This document shows positions 41,427-50,333 of a stretch of 64,000 nt of DNA, in pieces. Both the position numbers and the translations under genes were made by a program. The DNA is taken from the NCBI RefSeq assembly GCF_900156735.1, contig NZ_FTOL01000008.1:124001-188000 (forward strand), written 5' to 3'. How positions within the stretch are numbered: the first letter of the stretch is position 1; every line of letters begins with the position of its first letter. Source of the stretch: Chryseobacterium ureilyticum (GTDB lineage: Bacteria; Bacteroidota; Bacteroidia; Flavobacteriales; Weeksellaceae). The notes under the pieces are model-generated. The model did not search any database and had not been told where the DNA came from. It saw only the letters and a list, made by a program, of their open reading frames with translations.

Positions 41427-42062
41427 CTATACAAACTCCCCAATGTCAAAATCATTCAAATCATTTTTCCGCAAAGTGGAAGAACCGGCTTCCGTTTCAG
41501 ATGAGAGTGTGCTATCCAAAAGCTCGGCAATTTTTAGGGAGGCACCCTCGATGGAATTTTCCAGCAGGCTGAATAATTCAGTCCCCTGTAATCTTTGAAC
41601 TATATCTACCGCTGTTTCCTTTTGTGATTGTTCCAAATTCTCTTTTTGGAGCAATGCACCTACGGAGCTTAGTTCTTCAAAGGTAACCCCTTGGGCAAGA
41701 CTGTTATCGCCACCAAATATTCCGTACCTGTTCCATTCTTCTTCCTCTTCCTCCAAATCAGGCATATTTCTGAAAACTTCGTCCAGCTCTTCCTTGCGGA
41801 TTTGAATGCCGACGTTTTCATTTTCGTCGTATTCAATGTCTAAATTAGCAGGGTTTATCTCCGGTTCCTCAATTTGGCGTTCATTGGCAGTGTTTGGCAC
41901 TGAAAGGCGTTCTACGGGTTTAGGTTGTCCCATAATATCGGGCAGGTTCGGATTGACTTTCTTCTGCGAAGGTTCTTGCTTTGACCTTTTATGAATGACA
42001 ATCTTATCCTGCAAAAGCAGGACAATGACTATCAGCAGGCATATCACAATTACTATTTCCAT
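41427..42062 (-). CDS. traD: Conjugal transfer protein TraD (DUF4122-like)
   Basis: A 211-residue protein with one N-terminal membrane helix (VIVICLLIVIVLLLQDKIVI) and a long acidic cytoplasmic part (EEEEEEWNRYGIFGG). This is the form of TraD in the traABCD set. It follows the two DUF3408 genes. Role unknown beyond association with transfer. Its coding DNA includes the motif GGCAGTGTTTGGCACTG (41886-41902) that also occurs in the probable oriT region. Confidence 0.75.
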   Translation of the reverse strand: MEIVIVICLLIVIVLLLQDKIVIHKRSKQEPSQKKVNPNLPDIMGQPKPVERLSVPNTANERQIEEPEINPANLDIEYDENENVGIQIRKEELDEVFRNMPDLEEEEEEWNRYGIFGGDNSLAQGVTFEELSSVGALLQKENLEQSQKETAVDIVQRLQGTELFSLLENSIEGASLKIAELLDSTLSSETEAGSSTLRKNDLNDFDIGEFV

Positions 42063-42074
42063 AACGTAGGGTTT

Positions 42075-42380
42075 TTAAAATAAGCCTTTGTATTTTTCGT
42101 TGAACTCCTTTGTAATCATATCTTCAAACACTTTAAAATGATGTTCAAGAATATTATTGAGATAGGCAAACAAGGGTATTTTATCATCGCCTATAATCTG
42201 TACAATGCGGGTTAAACGTTCGTGATGTTCAGGACTTAGGTATATACTTTTATTGCCTCTTTTCTGCATTTTATTCATTTGCATAAATGCGTTTTCATAG
42301 GTTGTTTTAGTCGTATTGCTAACTGTATCGGAGCTGTTGCCGGATACAATAGCATTCCTGTTCTTTTTATCTTTCTTCAT
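42075..42380 (-). CDS. traC: DUF3408 protein (TraC)
   Basis: A 101-residue protein with the DUF3408 C-terminal pattern RGNKSIYLSPEHHERLTRIVQIIGDDKIPLFAYLNNILEHHFKVFEDMI, a ribbon-helix-helix-like DNA-binding domain. It is a short paralogue of the preceding gene. The start codon shares one base with the previous stop. Confidence 0.82.
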   Translation of the reverse strand: MKKDKKNRNAIVSGNSSDTVSNTTKTTYENAFMQMNKMQKRGNKSIYLSPEHHERLTRIVQIIGDDKIPLFAYLNNILEHHFKVFEDMITKEFNEKYKGLF

Positions 42381-42784
42381 TATAGAATGGGTTTAAAATG
42401 TTCGTTGAAATAATTGGTAATATCGTCCCCGTACTCCCTGAAATGATTTTCAAGAATGTTGTCAATGTAAGAGTAGAGCGTAGTTCTTTCTTCCCTTGTC
42501 AGCTGAACGATGCGGAGCAATCTTTCGTGGTATTCAGGGCGTATGTAAACCACCTTTCCGTTACGCCCCGATGGAAATCGATTGACCAAAAAGGTTTCCT
42601 CATAATCCGCTTTCTTTGATGAACTGTTACGGGCTTTTTCCCTGGTCTTTGTTTCCTTTGGTACATCCTGCTGTTTATTATTGCTTGGTGTAGCAACAGG
42701 CTCATCGCCACTTATAATGTTCATAAGATATTCCTCATCAACATTGGGCTTTTCAAAATCGTTATTTTTGTTGTCTGAAGCCAT
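42380..42784 (-). CDS. traB: DUF3408 protein (TraB)
   Basis: A 134-residue protein with the same DUF3408 domain (NGKVVYIRPEYHERLLRIVQLTREERTTLYSYIDNILENHFREYGDDI) after a disordered basic/acidic N-terminus. Together with the ParA-like TraA it probably serves DNA partition or relaxosome control. It lies 13 bases after traA. Confidence 0.82.
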   Translation of the reverse strand: MASDNKNNDFEKPNVDEEYLMNIISGDEPVATPSNNKQQDVPKETKTREKARNSSSKKADYEETFLVNRFPSGRNGKVVYIRPEYHERLLRIVQLTREERTTLYSYIDNILENHFREYGDDITNYFNEHFKPIL

Positions 42785-42797
42785 ACTTTACTATTTT

Positions 42798-43565
42798 TTA
42801 TAGATGAGTGATTTTTAAAAACTCCTCGACAAATAAATCCATTTTGGTTGCTTTCATTAACTGTGGTTCGGCAGGCAGCAAACTTGACCGGAATACATAA
42901 CTGCCTGTGTCGTCTGTTTCCTTTCGGAAACGCTTGCTATCCATTATTCTTGTTTCCATTATGGGCAGGTTGAGTTCTTTGATGACACTTTGATACGCAT
43001 CATACAAACCTGTTTTTTCCCTGCCGTCCACTTGGTTCCAAAACAGCCACATCTCTTGTTCGGGATTGCCCTCGTCCGTTTGGGGAAGTCCGAGAAAGGC
43101 TTTGGTAAAGCCCAATGTACTTTCCACTACCAAACGGTCGGCAGTAATGGGCGAAAAGATAAAGTCCATTTTTTTTAAGGTGGTCAGAACGCCTTTGGTG
43201 TTGGCTGTTCCCGGCAGGTCGAAGAAAATCACATCTGGTACAACCGCCGACTGGCTTCTATATTCCGAAGCTTTCTCCAGAGCCGTTTCAGCTTTGCATT
43301 TAATAATCGGGTACGCTTTTTTGTTGATGGCTTGAAACTGCTTCATTGCCGCTTTTTTATGGTAGTCGTTCTGCATTATGGTTCTCTTATCCCGTTCACG
43401 CATGTTGTTCAGGCTGTATTGCGGAAAGTCGCAATCCAATACCAGCACATTAAAACCTAAACGGTAGTGAAGCACACTCGCCAGCAGGGTTGTCATCGTA
43501 GATTTTCCCACACCGCCCTTTTGGGTGGAGAAGCTGATTTTTAAAGTTTTCTTTGTTGTTTCCAT
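42798..43565 (-). CDS. traA: ParA family ATPase (TraA)
   Basis: A 255-residue ParA/MinD-type ATPase with the deviant Walker A STQKGGVGKSTMTTLLA, Walker A' and B regions (VLVLDCDFPQYSL, VIFFDLPGTAN) and the C-terminal signature of Bacteroidota TraA. Such proteins position the circular intermediate or couple it to transfer. It is first in the traABCD operon, transcribed away from the mob genes. Confidence 0.92.
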   Translation of the reverse strand: METTKKTLKISFSTQKGGVGKSTMTTLLASVLHYRLGFNVLVLDCDFPQYSLNNMRERDKRTIMQNDYHKKAAMKQFQAINKKAYPIIKCKAETALEKASEYRSQSAVVPDVIFFDLPGTANTKGVLTTLKKMDFIFSPITADRLVVESTLGFTKAFLGLPQTDEGNPEQEMWLFWNQVDGREKTGLYDAYQSVIKELNLPIMETRIMDSKRFRKETDDTGSYVFRSSLLPAEPQLMKATKMDLFVEEFLKITHL

Positions 43566-43931
43566 TATTTAAAAATTTATTGTTACACACTTTATTTGTT
43601 TTGCAGGATTGAATATTGGTTTATCTGATTATTACCTCATTCCTATATTCCTGCATTCCCTTTTGGGTAATTTCCTGCACAGGTATTTGCTTTCATTTTT
43701 GCCTTGTCAGGTACATTCTTTGGCAAGTGGCAAAACTTGCAACAGGTAAATTGCTTTACCGCTTTTATGCTTTTACACTTTTATTGTTTTATGCTTTTAA
43801 AACCTTATGCTTTTATTCCAAACTGCCTGTTTGCAAACCTGATTTTCTTCTTTGTTGAAATACTTTTTTTACTACCTGCACTAAAATTATACGGCAAATA
43901 AAGCGATTGATTTAACCGCTGATTGAGCTGT

Positions 43932-43968
43932 GGCAGTGTTTGGCATTCAAAGGCAGTGTTTGGCACTG
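43932..43968 (-). repeat. Two copies of the transfer-unit motif
   Basis: GGCAGTGTTTGGCA at 43932-43945 and GGCAGTGTTTGGCACTG at 43952-43968. Read on the minus strand they give GCCAAACACTGCC, which differs by one base from GCCAAACACCGCC upstream of mobC (47381-47393). A further copy lies inside traD (41886-41902). Confidence 0.6.
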
Positions 43969-44102
43969 CTATACAATACACTGCTTTCGTAAACAGGGCT
44001 TTACTTTGTACAATGATTTTTATTAATGGATTTATGCAAAAGTCTTTTGACAAATCGGAGGGTAATAGGAACGGCATCGAGCCGCTTTTCCCTGTTACAT
44101 TT

Positions 44103-44127
44103 AATCCGTCCCGCAGGGCGGATTTTT
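44103..44127 (+). terminator. Terminator-like hairpin upstream of mobA
   Basis: AATCCGTCC and GGGCGGATT (about 44102-44124, one G-U pair) around a CGCA loop, followed by TTT. It implies a transcript entering from the left, perhaps a short RNA from the repeat region. Confidence 0.5.
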
Positions 44128-44143
44128 GTGTTCGACAGAACAC

Positions 44144-44200
44144 GGCAAGTTGTGTTTTGAGGCACTCGAAACCGAGTTTAGTGCCTCAAAACAACTTGCC
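44144..44200. repeat. Long inverted repeat, oriT candidate
   Basis: GGCAAGTT (44144-44151) pairs with AACTTGCC (44193-44200) and GTTTTGAGGCACT (44154-44166) pairs with AGTGCCTCAAAAC (44180-44192). That gives 21 matched bases per arm with a two-base bulge. The 13-base loop can itself form CTCG/CGAG. It lies 65 bases before mobA. Such structures are typical relaxase recognition sites. Confidence 0.6.
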
Positions 44201-44264
44201 CTTGCAGGGAGCAGAAAAAGACCTCCGAAGTCGGCTTTTCGTATGAATTAAAAATGGATTTGTG

Positions 44265-44732
44265 ATGAACGAGAACAACAAACAGAAACAGCATAAGGGC
44301 GGTCGTAAGCCAAAGCTCAATCCCAGCACCCACCGCCACGTTTTCCGTTTGACAGACGAGGAAAACGCTAAATTATTATCGCTTTTTGAAGCATCGGGAA
44401 TGCCCAATAAGGCAAAATTTATCATTTCGCAACTATTCGGAAATGAAATGAAGTCGGTTCAGATTGACAAAGGAACAGTTGATTACTATATGCGATTGAC
44501 CTCGTTTCACAGTCAGTTCCGCTCCATAGGTGTGAATTATAACCAGATCGTAAAGCTGTTGTACCGCAATTTTTCGGAGAAAAAAGCTGCCGCTTTCCTT
44601 TACAAATTAGAAAAACAGACATTGGAAATGGTCATTTTATGCCAAAAAATTATGGAGTTGACCGAAGAATTTGAAGCAAAATATCTGAAAAACAGCATAA
44701 ACAATGATCGCAAAAATCGGAAGAAGCAGTAA
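44265..44732 (+). CDS. mobA: Mobilisation protein MobA (relaxosome accessory)
   Basis: A 155-residue protein with a basic N-terminus (GGRKPKLNPSTHRHVFRLTDEENAKLLSLFEASG), a ribbon-helix-helix-type DNA-binding segment, and a helical C-terminus (SIGVNYNQIVKLLYRNF), the MobC/BfmA-like accessory pattern. ATG at 44265 is chosen over a GTG three bases earlier. It overlaps mobB by 29 bases. It should bind oriT and help the relaxase. Confidence 0.85.
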   Translation: MNENNKQKQHKGGRKPKLNPSTHRHVFRLTDEENAKLLSLFEASGMPNKAKFIISQLFGNEMKSVQIDKGTVDYYMRLTSFHSQFRSIGVNYNQIVKLLYRNFSEKKAAAFLYKLEKQTLEMVILCQKIMELTEEFEAKYLKNSINNDRKNRKKQ

Positions 44733-45990
44733 TTTATATGGTGCATTGTCATACAATAACCTCAAAGTGGAAAAGGAAAATGGGCAAATTCTCCTTGCCC
44801 ATAAGATAATTGAGACACCAAACGGAGAATATACCGTAGCACAGTTGACCCAATCTTTTGAACCCTACTTAATCGCAAATCGCAATACGGAATATCATAC
44901 CCTGCATATCTCGCTCAATCCCGACCCAAAGGATAAGGTAAGCGATGACAAGTTCAGGGAAATTGCGGAACAGTATATGCGTGAAATGGGGTACGGCGAA
45001 CAGCCTTTTGTGGTATTCAAACACACAGATATTGACCGTAGCCATATCCATATCGTATCGGTATGCGTGGACGAAAACGGTGTAAAGATTTCGGACAAAT
45101 TCGAGAAAATGCGATCAATGAAAGTGTGCCGTGAACTCGAAAAGCAACACCATTTAGTACCCGCAACAAACAAAGAGCATCAGCAAAATGATAAGGTGTT
45201 TCGTCCGGTGGATTATCGGGCTGGCGATGTAAAAAGCCAGATCGCTTCGGTTGTCCGACACCTGCCCAATTACTATCAATATCAAACTTTGGGAGAGTAT
45301 AATGCCTTGCTATCCCTCTTCCATATTACTACGGAGAAAGTGGAGGGCGAATTGCAGGGAAAAATGAAACAGGGGTTATTGTACATCCCGTTGAATGAAA
45401 AGGGAGAAAGAGCCGGGCATCCGTTCAAGGCTTCCCTGTTCGGAAAAAACGCAGGGTTACCCGCTTTGGAATTGCATTTTGCGAAATGCAAATTGGCATT
45501 GAAAGACCATCCCACCAAACAGACACTCAAAGCCGCCATTAACATTGCCCTAAAAACAACGGTTGATGAATCGAAATTTAAAAAAAACTTAGCCGAGCAG
45601 GGCATTCAGGTAATGGTACGGCGTAATGATGTAGGACGGATCTACGGTATTACATTCATCGATCACAATTCCAAAACGGTCTGGAATGGTTCTCGCTTGG
45701 GTAAGGAGCTTTCTGCCAATACATTTAATGACTACTGGAACAACAACATCAGACCGGAAATAAAAGAACATGATGAACCACAGGCAAAGATATCCCATTT
45801 AAAGGATGAGGATCTACCCACGGAAGAACCGCATCATTTGTTCGACTTTCTGGATACTAAGGAAAAACATGAAGACGGTTTAATCGAAGCCTTTGGCGGT
45901 TTGCTTATTCCTGAAGCCCAGGGCGAGGATCATGAGGAACAACAGTTTGCTAATAGAATGAAGAAAAGAAAAAAAAGGAGAATGCAATAA
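44704..45990 (+). CDS. mobB: Relaxase MobB
   Basis: A 428-residue relaxase/mobilisation nuclease. The N-terminal domain has a tyrosine in GALSYNNLKVEKENGQIL, a conserved HTLHISLNP, and the three-histidine metal motif in FKHTDIDRSHIHIVSV. The C-terminal half is helical with a basic end (MKKRKKRRMQ). It nicks oriT and carries the strand into the recipient. It is overlapped by mobA; mobC is separated from it by a cargo gene. Confidence 0.93.
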   Translation: MIAKIGRSSNLYGALSYNNLKVEKENGQILLAHKIIETPNGEYTVAQLTQSFEPYLIANRNTEYHTLHISLNPDPKDKVSDDKFREIAEQYMREMGYGEQPFVVFKHTDIDRSHIHIVSVCVDENGVKISDKFEKMRSMKVCRELEKQHHLVPATNKEHQQNDKVFRPVDYRAGDVKSQIASVVRHLPNYYQYQTLGEYNALLSLFHITTEKVEGELQGKMKQGLLYIPLNEKGERAGHPFKASLFGKNAGLPALELHFAKCKLALKDHPTKQTLKAAINIALKTTVDESKFKKNLAEQGIQVMVRRNDVGRIYGITFIDHNSKTVWNGSRLGKELSANTFNDYWNNNIRPEIKEHDEPQAKISHLKDEDLPTEEPHHLFDFLDTKEKHEDGLIEAFGGLLIPEAQGEDHEEQQFANRMKKRKKRRMQ

Positions 45991-46025
45991 CTCATACACC
46001 ACAATATAAATATGGATAATACCAA

Positions 46026-46047
46026 GACCTCCATTTTATAAGAGGTC
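46026..46047 (+). terminator. Weak terminator-like hairpin after mobB
   Basis: GACCTC (46026-46031) and GAGGTC (46042-46047) around a 10-base loop, with a short T-rich tail. It may separate mobB from the following gene. Confidence 0.35.
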
Positions 46048-46110
46048 ATTTATACCGCTATCGCTCACTCTGGGGATTGGATTTAAAAAGAGTAATATCC
46101 AAAAAACCGT

Positions 46111-46197
46111 TTAAACTGATATATTACGATTGAACAGCAGATATCCGCTATTCAGCTTCTTTTACTGCGATACACTTTACTGCCCAAACTAATTTTG
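46111..46197 (+). promoter_or_regulatory. Promoter-leader element A, upstream of KAS III gene
   Basis: This 87-base stretch is about 70% identical, without gaps, to 50551-50637 upstream of the RND efflux operon. It contains an inverted repeat GAACAGC (46132-46138) / GCTATTC (46147-46153) and, 58 bases after the first arm starts, a -7 box TAATTTTG (46190-46197). No -33 TTG is at the usual distance, which suggests an activator-dependent promoter. Confidence 0.6.
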
Positions 46198-46268
46198 CCA
46201 AGAATATGTAATGATTGCAAATGTTGGAAAAAAAGGGATGAGGAAGTGCATCACAAGAAGAAATAACA

Positions 46269-47327
46269 ATGAAGAGTAAAATTATTGGTGCGGGTAATTA
46301 TGTACCTTCACAAACGATTACCAACCTGTTTTTTGATAAACATCATTTCCTTGACGAAAACGGACTGGCTCTAACACATGACAACGCAACAATTATCAAT
46401 AAGCTGAAAGAAATTACAGGCATTGAAGAAAGGCGTTATGCTACAAAAGAACAGGTAGCTTCTGACCTGGGCTTTTTCGCTGCGAAATCCGCAATTAAGG
46501 ACTCGGGGATTGATCCTGAAACTTTGGATTACATCATTTTTGCCCATAATTTTGGCGATGTGCGTTTCGGAACGGTGCAGTCCGATATGGTTCCGAGCCT
46601 CGCTTCGAGGGTCAAGCATCTTTTGAAGATAAAAAACAATTTTTGTGTTGCTTACGATATAGTGTTCGGATGCCCAGGGTGGATTGAGGGAATGATACAA
46701 GCTAATGCTTTTATTAAATCGGGTATTGCTAAACGATGCCTGATTATCGGAGCAGAAACCCTTTCCCGAGTAGTAGATATCCATGACAGGGATAGCATGA
46801 TTTATGCAGACGGAGCAGGTGCTGCCATATTGGAAATCAGCAATGATGAATCGGGAATCCAATCGCACATATCGGGTTCGTTTACCTCAGAAGAAAAAGA
46901 CTATCTGCACTTTGGTAAATCGTACTCTAATGAGAGTTGTCCTGATATACGATACATCAAGATGAACGGCAGAAAAATCTATGAATTTGCCATTTTGCGT
47001 GTTCCTATTGCTATGAAAGAATGCCTTGATAGCAGCGGATTTTCCATTAACCAATTGGATAAAATCATTATTCATCAGGCTAATAAAAAAATGGACGAAG
47101 CTATTCTTAAACGGTTTTACAGGTTATACGATGCAGCAGTTCCCAAAGACATAATGCCTATGGTTATTCAGAAGCTCGGAAACAGCAGTGTAGCAACAAT
47201 TCCCTCTCTACTTGCGATGATTAAAAGAGGAGAGTTACCTGAACATTCTATTAAAAAAGGAGATATAGTTTTGTTTGCTTCGGTAGGTGCGGGAATGAAT
47301 ATCAATGCGTTTGTTTATAAGGCATAA
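46269..47327 (+). CDS. 3-oxoacyl-ACP synthase III (FabH-like)
   Basis: A 352-residue thiolase-fold condensing enzyme with the catalytic triad visible: Cys135 in VFGCPGWIEGM, His269 in IIHQANKKMDEA and Asn305 in LGNSSVATIPSLL. It starts fatty-acid or related acyl chains from an acyl-CoA. It stands alone between mobB and mobC and has its own promoter element, so it is cargo. It may supply unusual acyl primers for membrane lipids, or be a resistant FabH copy. Confidence 0.93.
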   Translation: MKSKIIGAGNYVPSQTITNLFFDKHHFLDENGLALTHDNATIINKLKEITGIEERRYATKEQVASDLGFFAAKSAIKDSGIDPETLDYIIFAHNFGDVRFGTVQSDMVPSLASRVKHLLKIKNNFCVAYDIVFGCPGWIEGMIQANAFIKSGIAKRCLIIGAETLSRVVDIHDRDSMIYADGAGAAILEISNDESGIQSHISGSFTSEEKDYLHFGKSYSNESCPDIRYIKMNGRKIYEFAILRVPIAMKECLDSSGFSINQLDKIIIHQANKKMDEAILKRFYRLYDAAVPKDIMPMVIQKLGNSSVATIPSLLAMIKRGELPEHSIKKGDIVLFASVGAGMNINAFVYKA

Positions 47328-47380
47328 AATAAACAGAACTCAGGATAATAATTTCGATTGATTGTAAACTGTACTATTCA

Positions 47381-47414
47381 GCCAAACACCGCCACGCACC
47401 GCCATTGAGTGCCA
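47381..47414 (+). promoter_or_regulatory. G/C-rich transfer-unit motif upstream of mobC
   Basis: GCCAAACACCGCCACGCACC starts at 47381 and is followed by GCCATTGAGTGCCA to 47414. The core CCGCCACGCACCGCCA is shared with the traE leader (one base different, same orientation to the gene), and GCCAAACACYGCC is shared with the oriT region. It is 62 bases before the mobC start. Confidence 0.55.
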
Positions 47415-47475
47415 TATTCTTATAGACACGCTATACAGCCTATAAATTCACGCCCGAACATTTAAAATTTTTCAA

Positions 47476-49473
47476 ATGCAGGGAGAAGACGATTTAAGAG
47501 GCTTAGCCAAGATAATGGCTTTTATGCGGGCAGTAAGTATCCTTTTGGTACTGATGCACCTTTATTGGTTTTGCTACACTTTCTTTTTAGAACGTGGCTG
47601 GACATTAGAAATCATCAATAAGATATTAGGGAATTTCAACCGGACGGCAGGACTTTTTGAACATACGTTATATACCAAAGTGTTCGCTTTGGTATTGTTG
47701 GCTTTAAGCTGTCTGGGAACAAAAGGCGTAAAAAATGAAAAAATAACATGGTCTAAAATTTATGTGGCGTTGGGTATTGGATTTGTGTTATTCTTTCTCA
47801 ATACGCCACTCTTAAAGCTGTCGCCAGTTGCCGGAACATTCCTTTATATCCTTACGATGGCGGGCGGTTATATTGCCTTATTGATGGCGGGTGTGTGGAT
47901 GCACCGTTTACTCAACAACAACCTGATGGACGACGTTTTCAATAATGAAAATGAGAGTTTTCAGCAGGAAACCAAGCTGATGGAAAACGAATATTCTGTC
48001 AATCTTCCCACGAAGTTCTATTACAAAGGCAAGTGGAACAACGGCTGGATTAACATTGTGAATCCCTTTCGGGCAACGATCGTGTTAGGAACTCCGGGTT
48101 CCGGTAAATCGTATGCAATCGTAAACAACTACATCAAGCAACAGATTGAGAAAGGGTTCTCCATGTACATCTATGACTTCAAATTCGATGACCTTTCTAC
48201 CATTGCCTACAACCACTTATTGAAGAACAGGGATAAGTACAAAGTACAGCCCAAATTTTATGTGATAAATTTTGACGACCCACGCAAGAGCCACCGTTGC
48301 AATCCGCTTAATCCCGGCTTTATGACGGACATATCCGATGCCTACGAAGCGGCATATACGATCATGCTAAACCTTAACAGGTCGTGGATACAGAAGCAAG
48401 GGGATTTTTTCGTCGAGTCGCCAATTATATTGTTGGCAGCCATTATCTGGTTTCTTAAAATCTACGAAAATGGTAAGTTCTGTACCTTTCCCCATGCTAT
48501 TGAGTTGCTGAATAAGAAATACGCTGATGTATTTACCATTCTGACCTCTTATCCCGAATTGGAAAATTATTTGTCGCCCTTCATGGATGCCTGGCAAGGC
48601 GGAGCACAAGATCAATTACAAGGTCAGATTGCTTCTGCCAAAATCCCTTTGTCGAGAATGATTTCGCCACAACTCTATTGGGTTATGACAGGCGACGATT
48701 TTTCTTTAGACATCAACAACCCAAAAGAGCCTAAAATTTTGTGTGTCGGAAACAACCCCGATAGACAAAATATTTACTCAGCAGCTTTGGGTTTATATAA
48801 CTCCCGAATTGTAAAATTAATCAATAAAAAAGGACAGCTTAAAAGCTCGGTTATCATAGACGAATTGCCCACAATTTATTTCAGGGGACTTGACCAACTC
48901 ATCGCAACTGCGAGAAGTAATTTCGTATCTGTATGCCTTGGTTTTCAAGATTTTAGTCAATTAATACGTGATTATGGCGACAAAGAAAGTAAGGTAATTC
49001 AGAACACAGTTGGTAATATTTTTAGCGGTCAGGTCGTAGGCGAAACAGCGAAAAATTTATCAGAACGTTTCGGAAAAGTTTTACAAAAACGGCAGAGTAT
49101 GACGATTAATCGTAATGATAAATCTACTTCCATTTCAACCCAATTAGACAGCCTTATTCCGGCTTCAAAAATCAGTACCCTTACACAAGGTATGTTCGTG
49201 GGTGCTGTTTCCGATAACTTCGACGAACGTATAGAGCAAAAAATATTTCATGCGGAAATCGTGGTTGATAATGAAAAGGTTGCTACCGAAACCAAAGCGT
49301 ATCAGAAGATACCCGAAATTTTATCCTTTGTCGATGAAAACGGAGTAGATAATATGAAACGGGATATTGATAACAATTACCGTCAGATAAAATTAGACAT
49401 TGTTCATATCGTGGAGAGTGAAATGGAACGCATCAAGAATGACCCTGATCTACAACATTTGGTACAACAATAG
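47476..49473 (+). CDS. mobC: Type IV coupling protein MobC (TraG/VirD4-like)
   Basis: A 665-residue ATPase with four N-terminal membrane helices (about 15-145), Walker A in VLGTPGSGKSYAIVN, Walker B in SSVIIDELPTIYF, and the segment CLGFQDFSQLIRDYG. This is the Bacteroidota mobilisation coupling protein, which links the relaxosome to the tra channel. In other elements mobC directly follows mobB; here the KAS III gene lies between. Confidence 0.94.
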   Translation: MQGEDDLRGLAKIMAFMRAVSILLVLMHLYWFCYTFFLERGWTLEIINKILGNFNRTAGLFEHTLYTKVFALVLLALSCLGTKGVKNEKITWSKIYVALGIGFVLFFLNTPLLKLSPVAGTFLYILTMAGGYIALLMAGVWMHRLLNNNLMDDVFNNENESFQQETKLMENEYSVNLPTKFYYKGKWNNGWINIVNPFRATIVLGTPGSGKSYAIVNNYIKQQIEKGFSMYIYDFKFDDLSTIAYNHLLKNRDKYKVQPKFYVINFDDPRKSHRCNPLNPGFMTDISDAYEAAYTIMLNLNRSWIQKQGDFFVESPIILLAAIIWFLKIYENGKFCTFPHAIELLNKKYADVFTILTSYPELENYLSPFMDAWQGGAQDQLQGQIASAKIPLSRMISPQLYWVMTGDDFSLDINNPKEPKILCVGNNPDRQNIYSAALGLYNSRIVKLINKKGQLKSSVIIDELPTIYFRGLDQLIATARSNFVSVCLGFQDFSQLIRDYGDKESKVIQNTVGNIFSGQVVGETAKNLSERFGKVLQKRQSMTINRNDKSTSISTQLDSLIPASKISTLTQGMFVGAVSDNFDERIEQKIFHAEIVVDNEKVATETKAYQKIPEILSFVDENGVDNMKRDIDNNYRQIKLDIVHIVESEMERIKNDPDLQHLVQQ

Positions 49474-49700
49474 CCAAGACTTATGCTAAGAGATGATTGA
49501 AAAAAATATAAATTCTGCCACACGAATGACGATCCAAACACTTTACATCAACCAATTTCCCGGTTTAGATGAGTATAGAACAGTTCATAAGTCAATTTAC
49601 CCTATTCAATTATTTTTTTTGACTATTGGTATCTTTGATTGGATAATTTTGTAAACAGAATCAACTGTATGAAAAATAGCAATATGCGGTTGCTATCTGA

Positions 49701-50333
49701 TTGAAAAAAAAGGCAGATAAAATGGAAGTAGTAATAAAAAATCTCAGAGATAAGGATTTCGATATGGCAAGAAAGTTTGCTGTCGAAGGCATGCACTTAT
49801 CATGGTACGCAACCAACAAGTTAGAACTCTATATCTACAGCAAATATTTCTGGTACTTGGAAATTACCAAAGCAACACGGGCATACGGAGCCTATATGGA
49901 TAATAAATTGGTGGGCGTACTCTTAGCAGACATAAAGGGTAAACCAAAAATTTTTACCTCCTTTTATTACAGAGCCTTTGTCAAAACTATTTCTTTTTTT
50001 ATCAATCTCTTTTACTGGAAAGCATCCAGTATATATGACGATACCAATGTAGAGATGCTCAATGAACTGAAAAGGACAAACGAAATTGACGGTGAACTGA
50101 ATTTTTTCGCTGTTGACCCTACCATCAAGGGCAAGGGGATCGGAACACTCCTGCTTGACCGATTGGAAAAGGATGAAAAAGATAAAATGATCTACCTGTA
50201 TACCGATTCCGGATCTACCTACCAGTTTTACGAAAGGCGGGGTTTCACTATGTCGGGTAAACGGGATATCACGATGGAGATACACGGAAAAGAGGTCGCA
50301 TTGACCTGTTATATATTCAGTAAACGATTTTAA
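49701..50333 (+). CDS. GNAT-family acetyltransferase
   Basis: A 210-residue acetyltransferase with the acetyl-CoA loop in FFAVDPTIKGKGIGTLLLDRL and the late motif STYQFYERRGFTMSGKRDI. The N-terminal part is longer than in the minimal family (YSKYFWYLEITKATRAYGAYMDNKLVGVLLADI). Substrate unknown. It stands between mobC and the efflux operon and ends in a strong terminator, so it is a separate cargo unit. Confidence 0.88.
   Translation: MKKKADKMEVVIKNLRDKDFDMARKFAVEGMHLSWYATNKLELYIYSKYFWYLEITKATRAYGAYMDNKLVGVLLADIKGKPKIFTSFYYRAFVKTISFFINLFYWKASSIYDDTNVEMLNELKRTNEIDGELNFFAVDPTIKGKGIGTLLLDRLEKDEKDKMIYLYTDSGSTYQFYERRGFTMSGKRDITMEIHGKEVALTCYIFSKRF

Larger units (their letters stand above)
43566..44264. 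other. Probable transfer-origin and divergent control region between traA and mobA
   Basis: No protein gene. On the traA side are three direct copies of TTATGCTTTTA (43765-43775, 43789-43799, 43805-43815) and an inverted repeat GCAAGT/ACTTGC (43723-43740). The middle has two copies of GGCAGTGTTTGGCA, 20 bases apart. The mobA side has a terminator-like hairpin and a 21-bp-arm inverted repeat. This layout, next to the relaxase genes, is what an oriT region looks like. Confidence 0.55.

Noticed and set aside
43932..43968. CRISPR array
   Set aside because: Two short repeats 20 bases apart without unique spacers; the same motif is scattered at other transfer loci.
43566..44264. Frames of 65-112 codons on both strands in the traA-mobA gap
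   Set aside because: They run through direct repeats and the long inverted repeat and show no coding features; the DNA looks like an oriT/control region.
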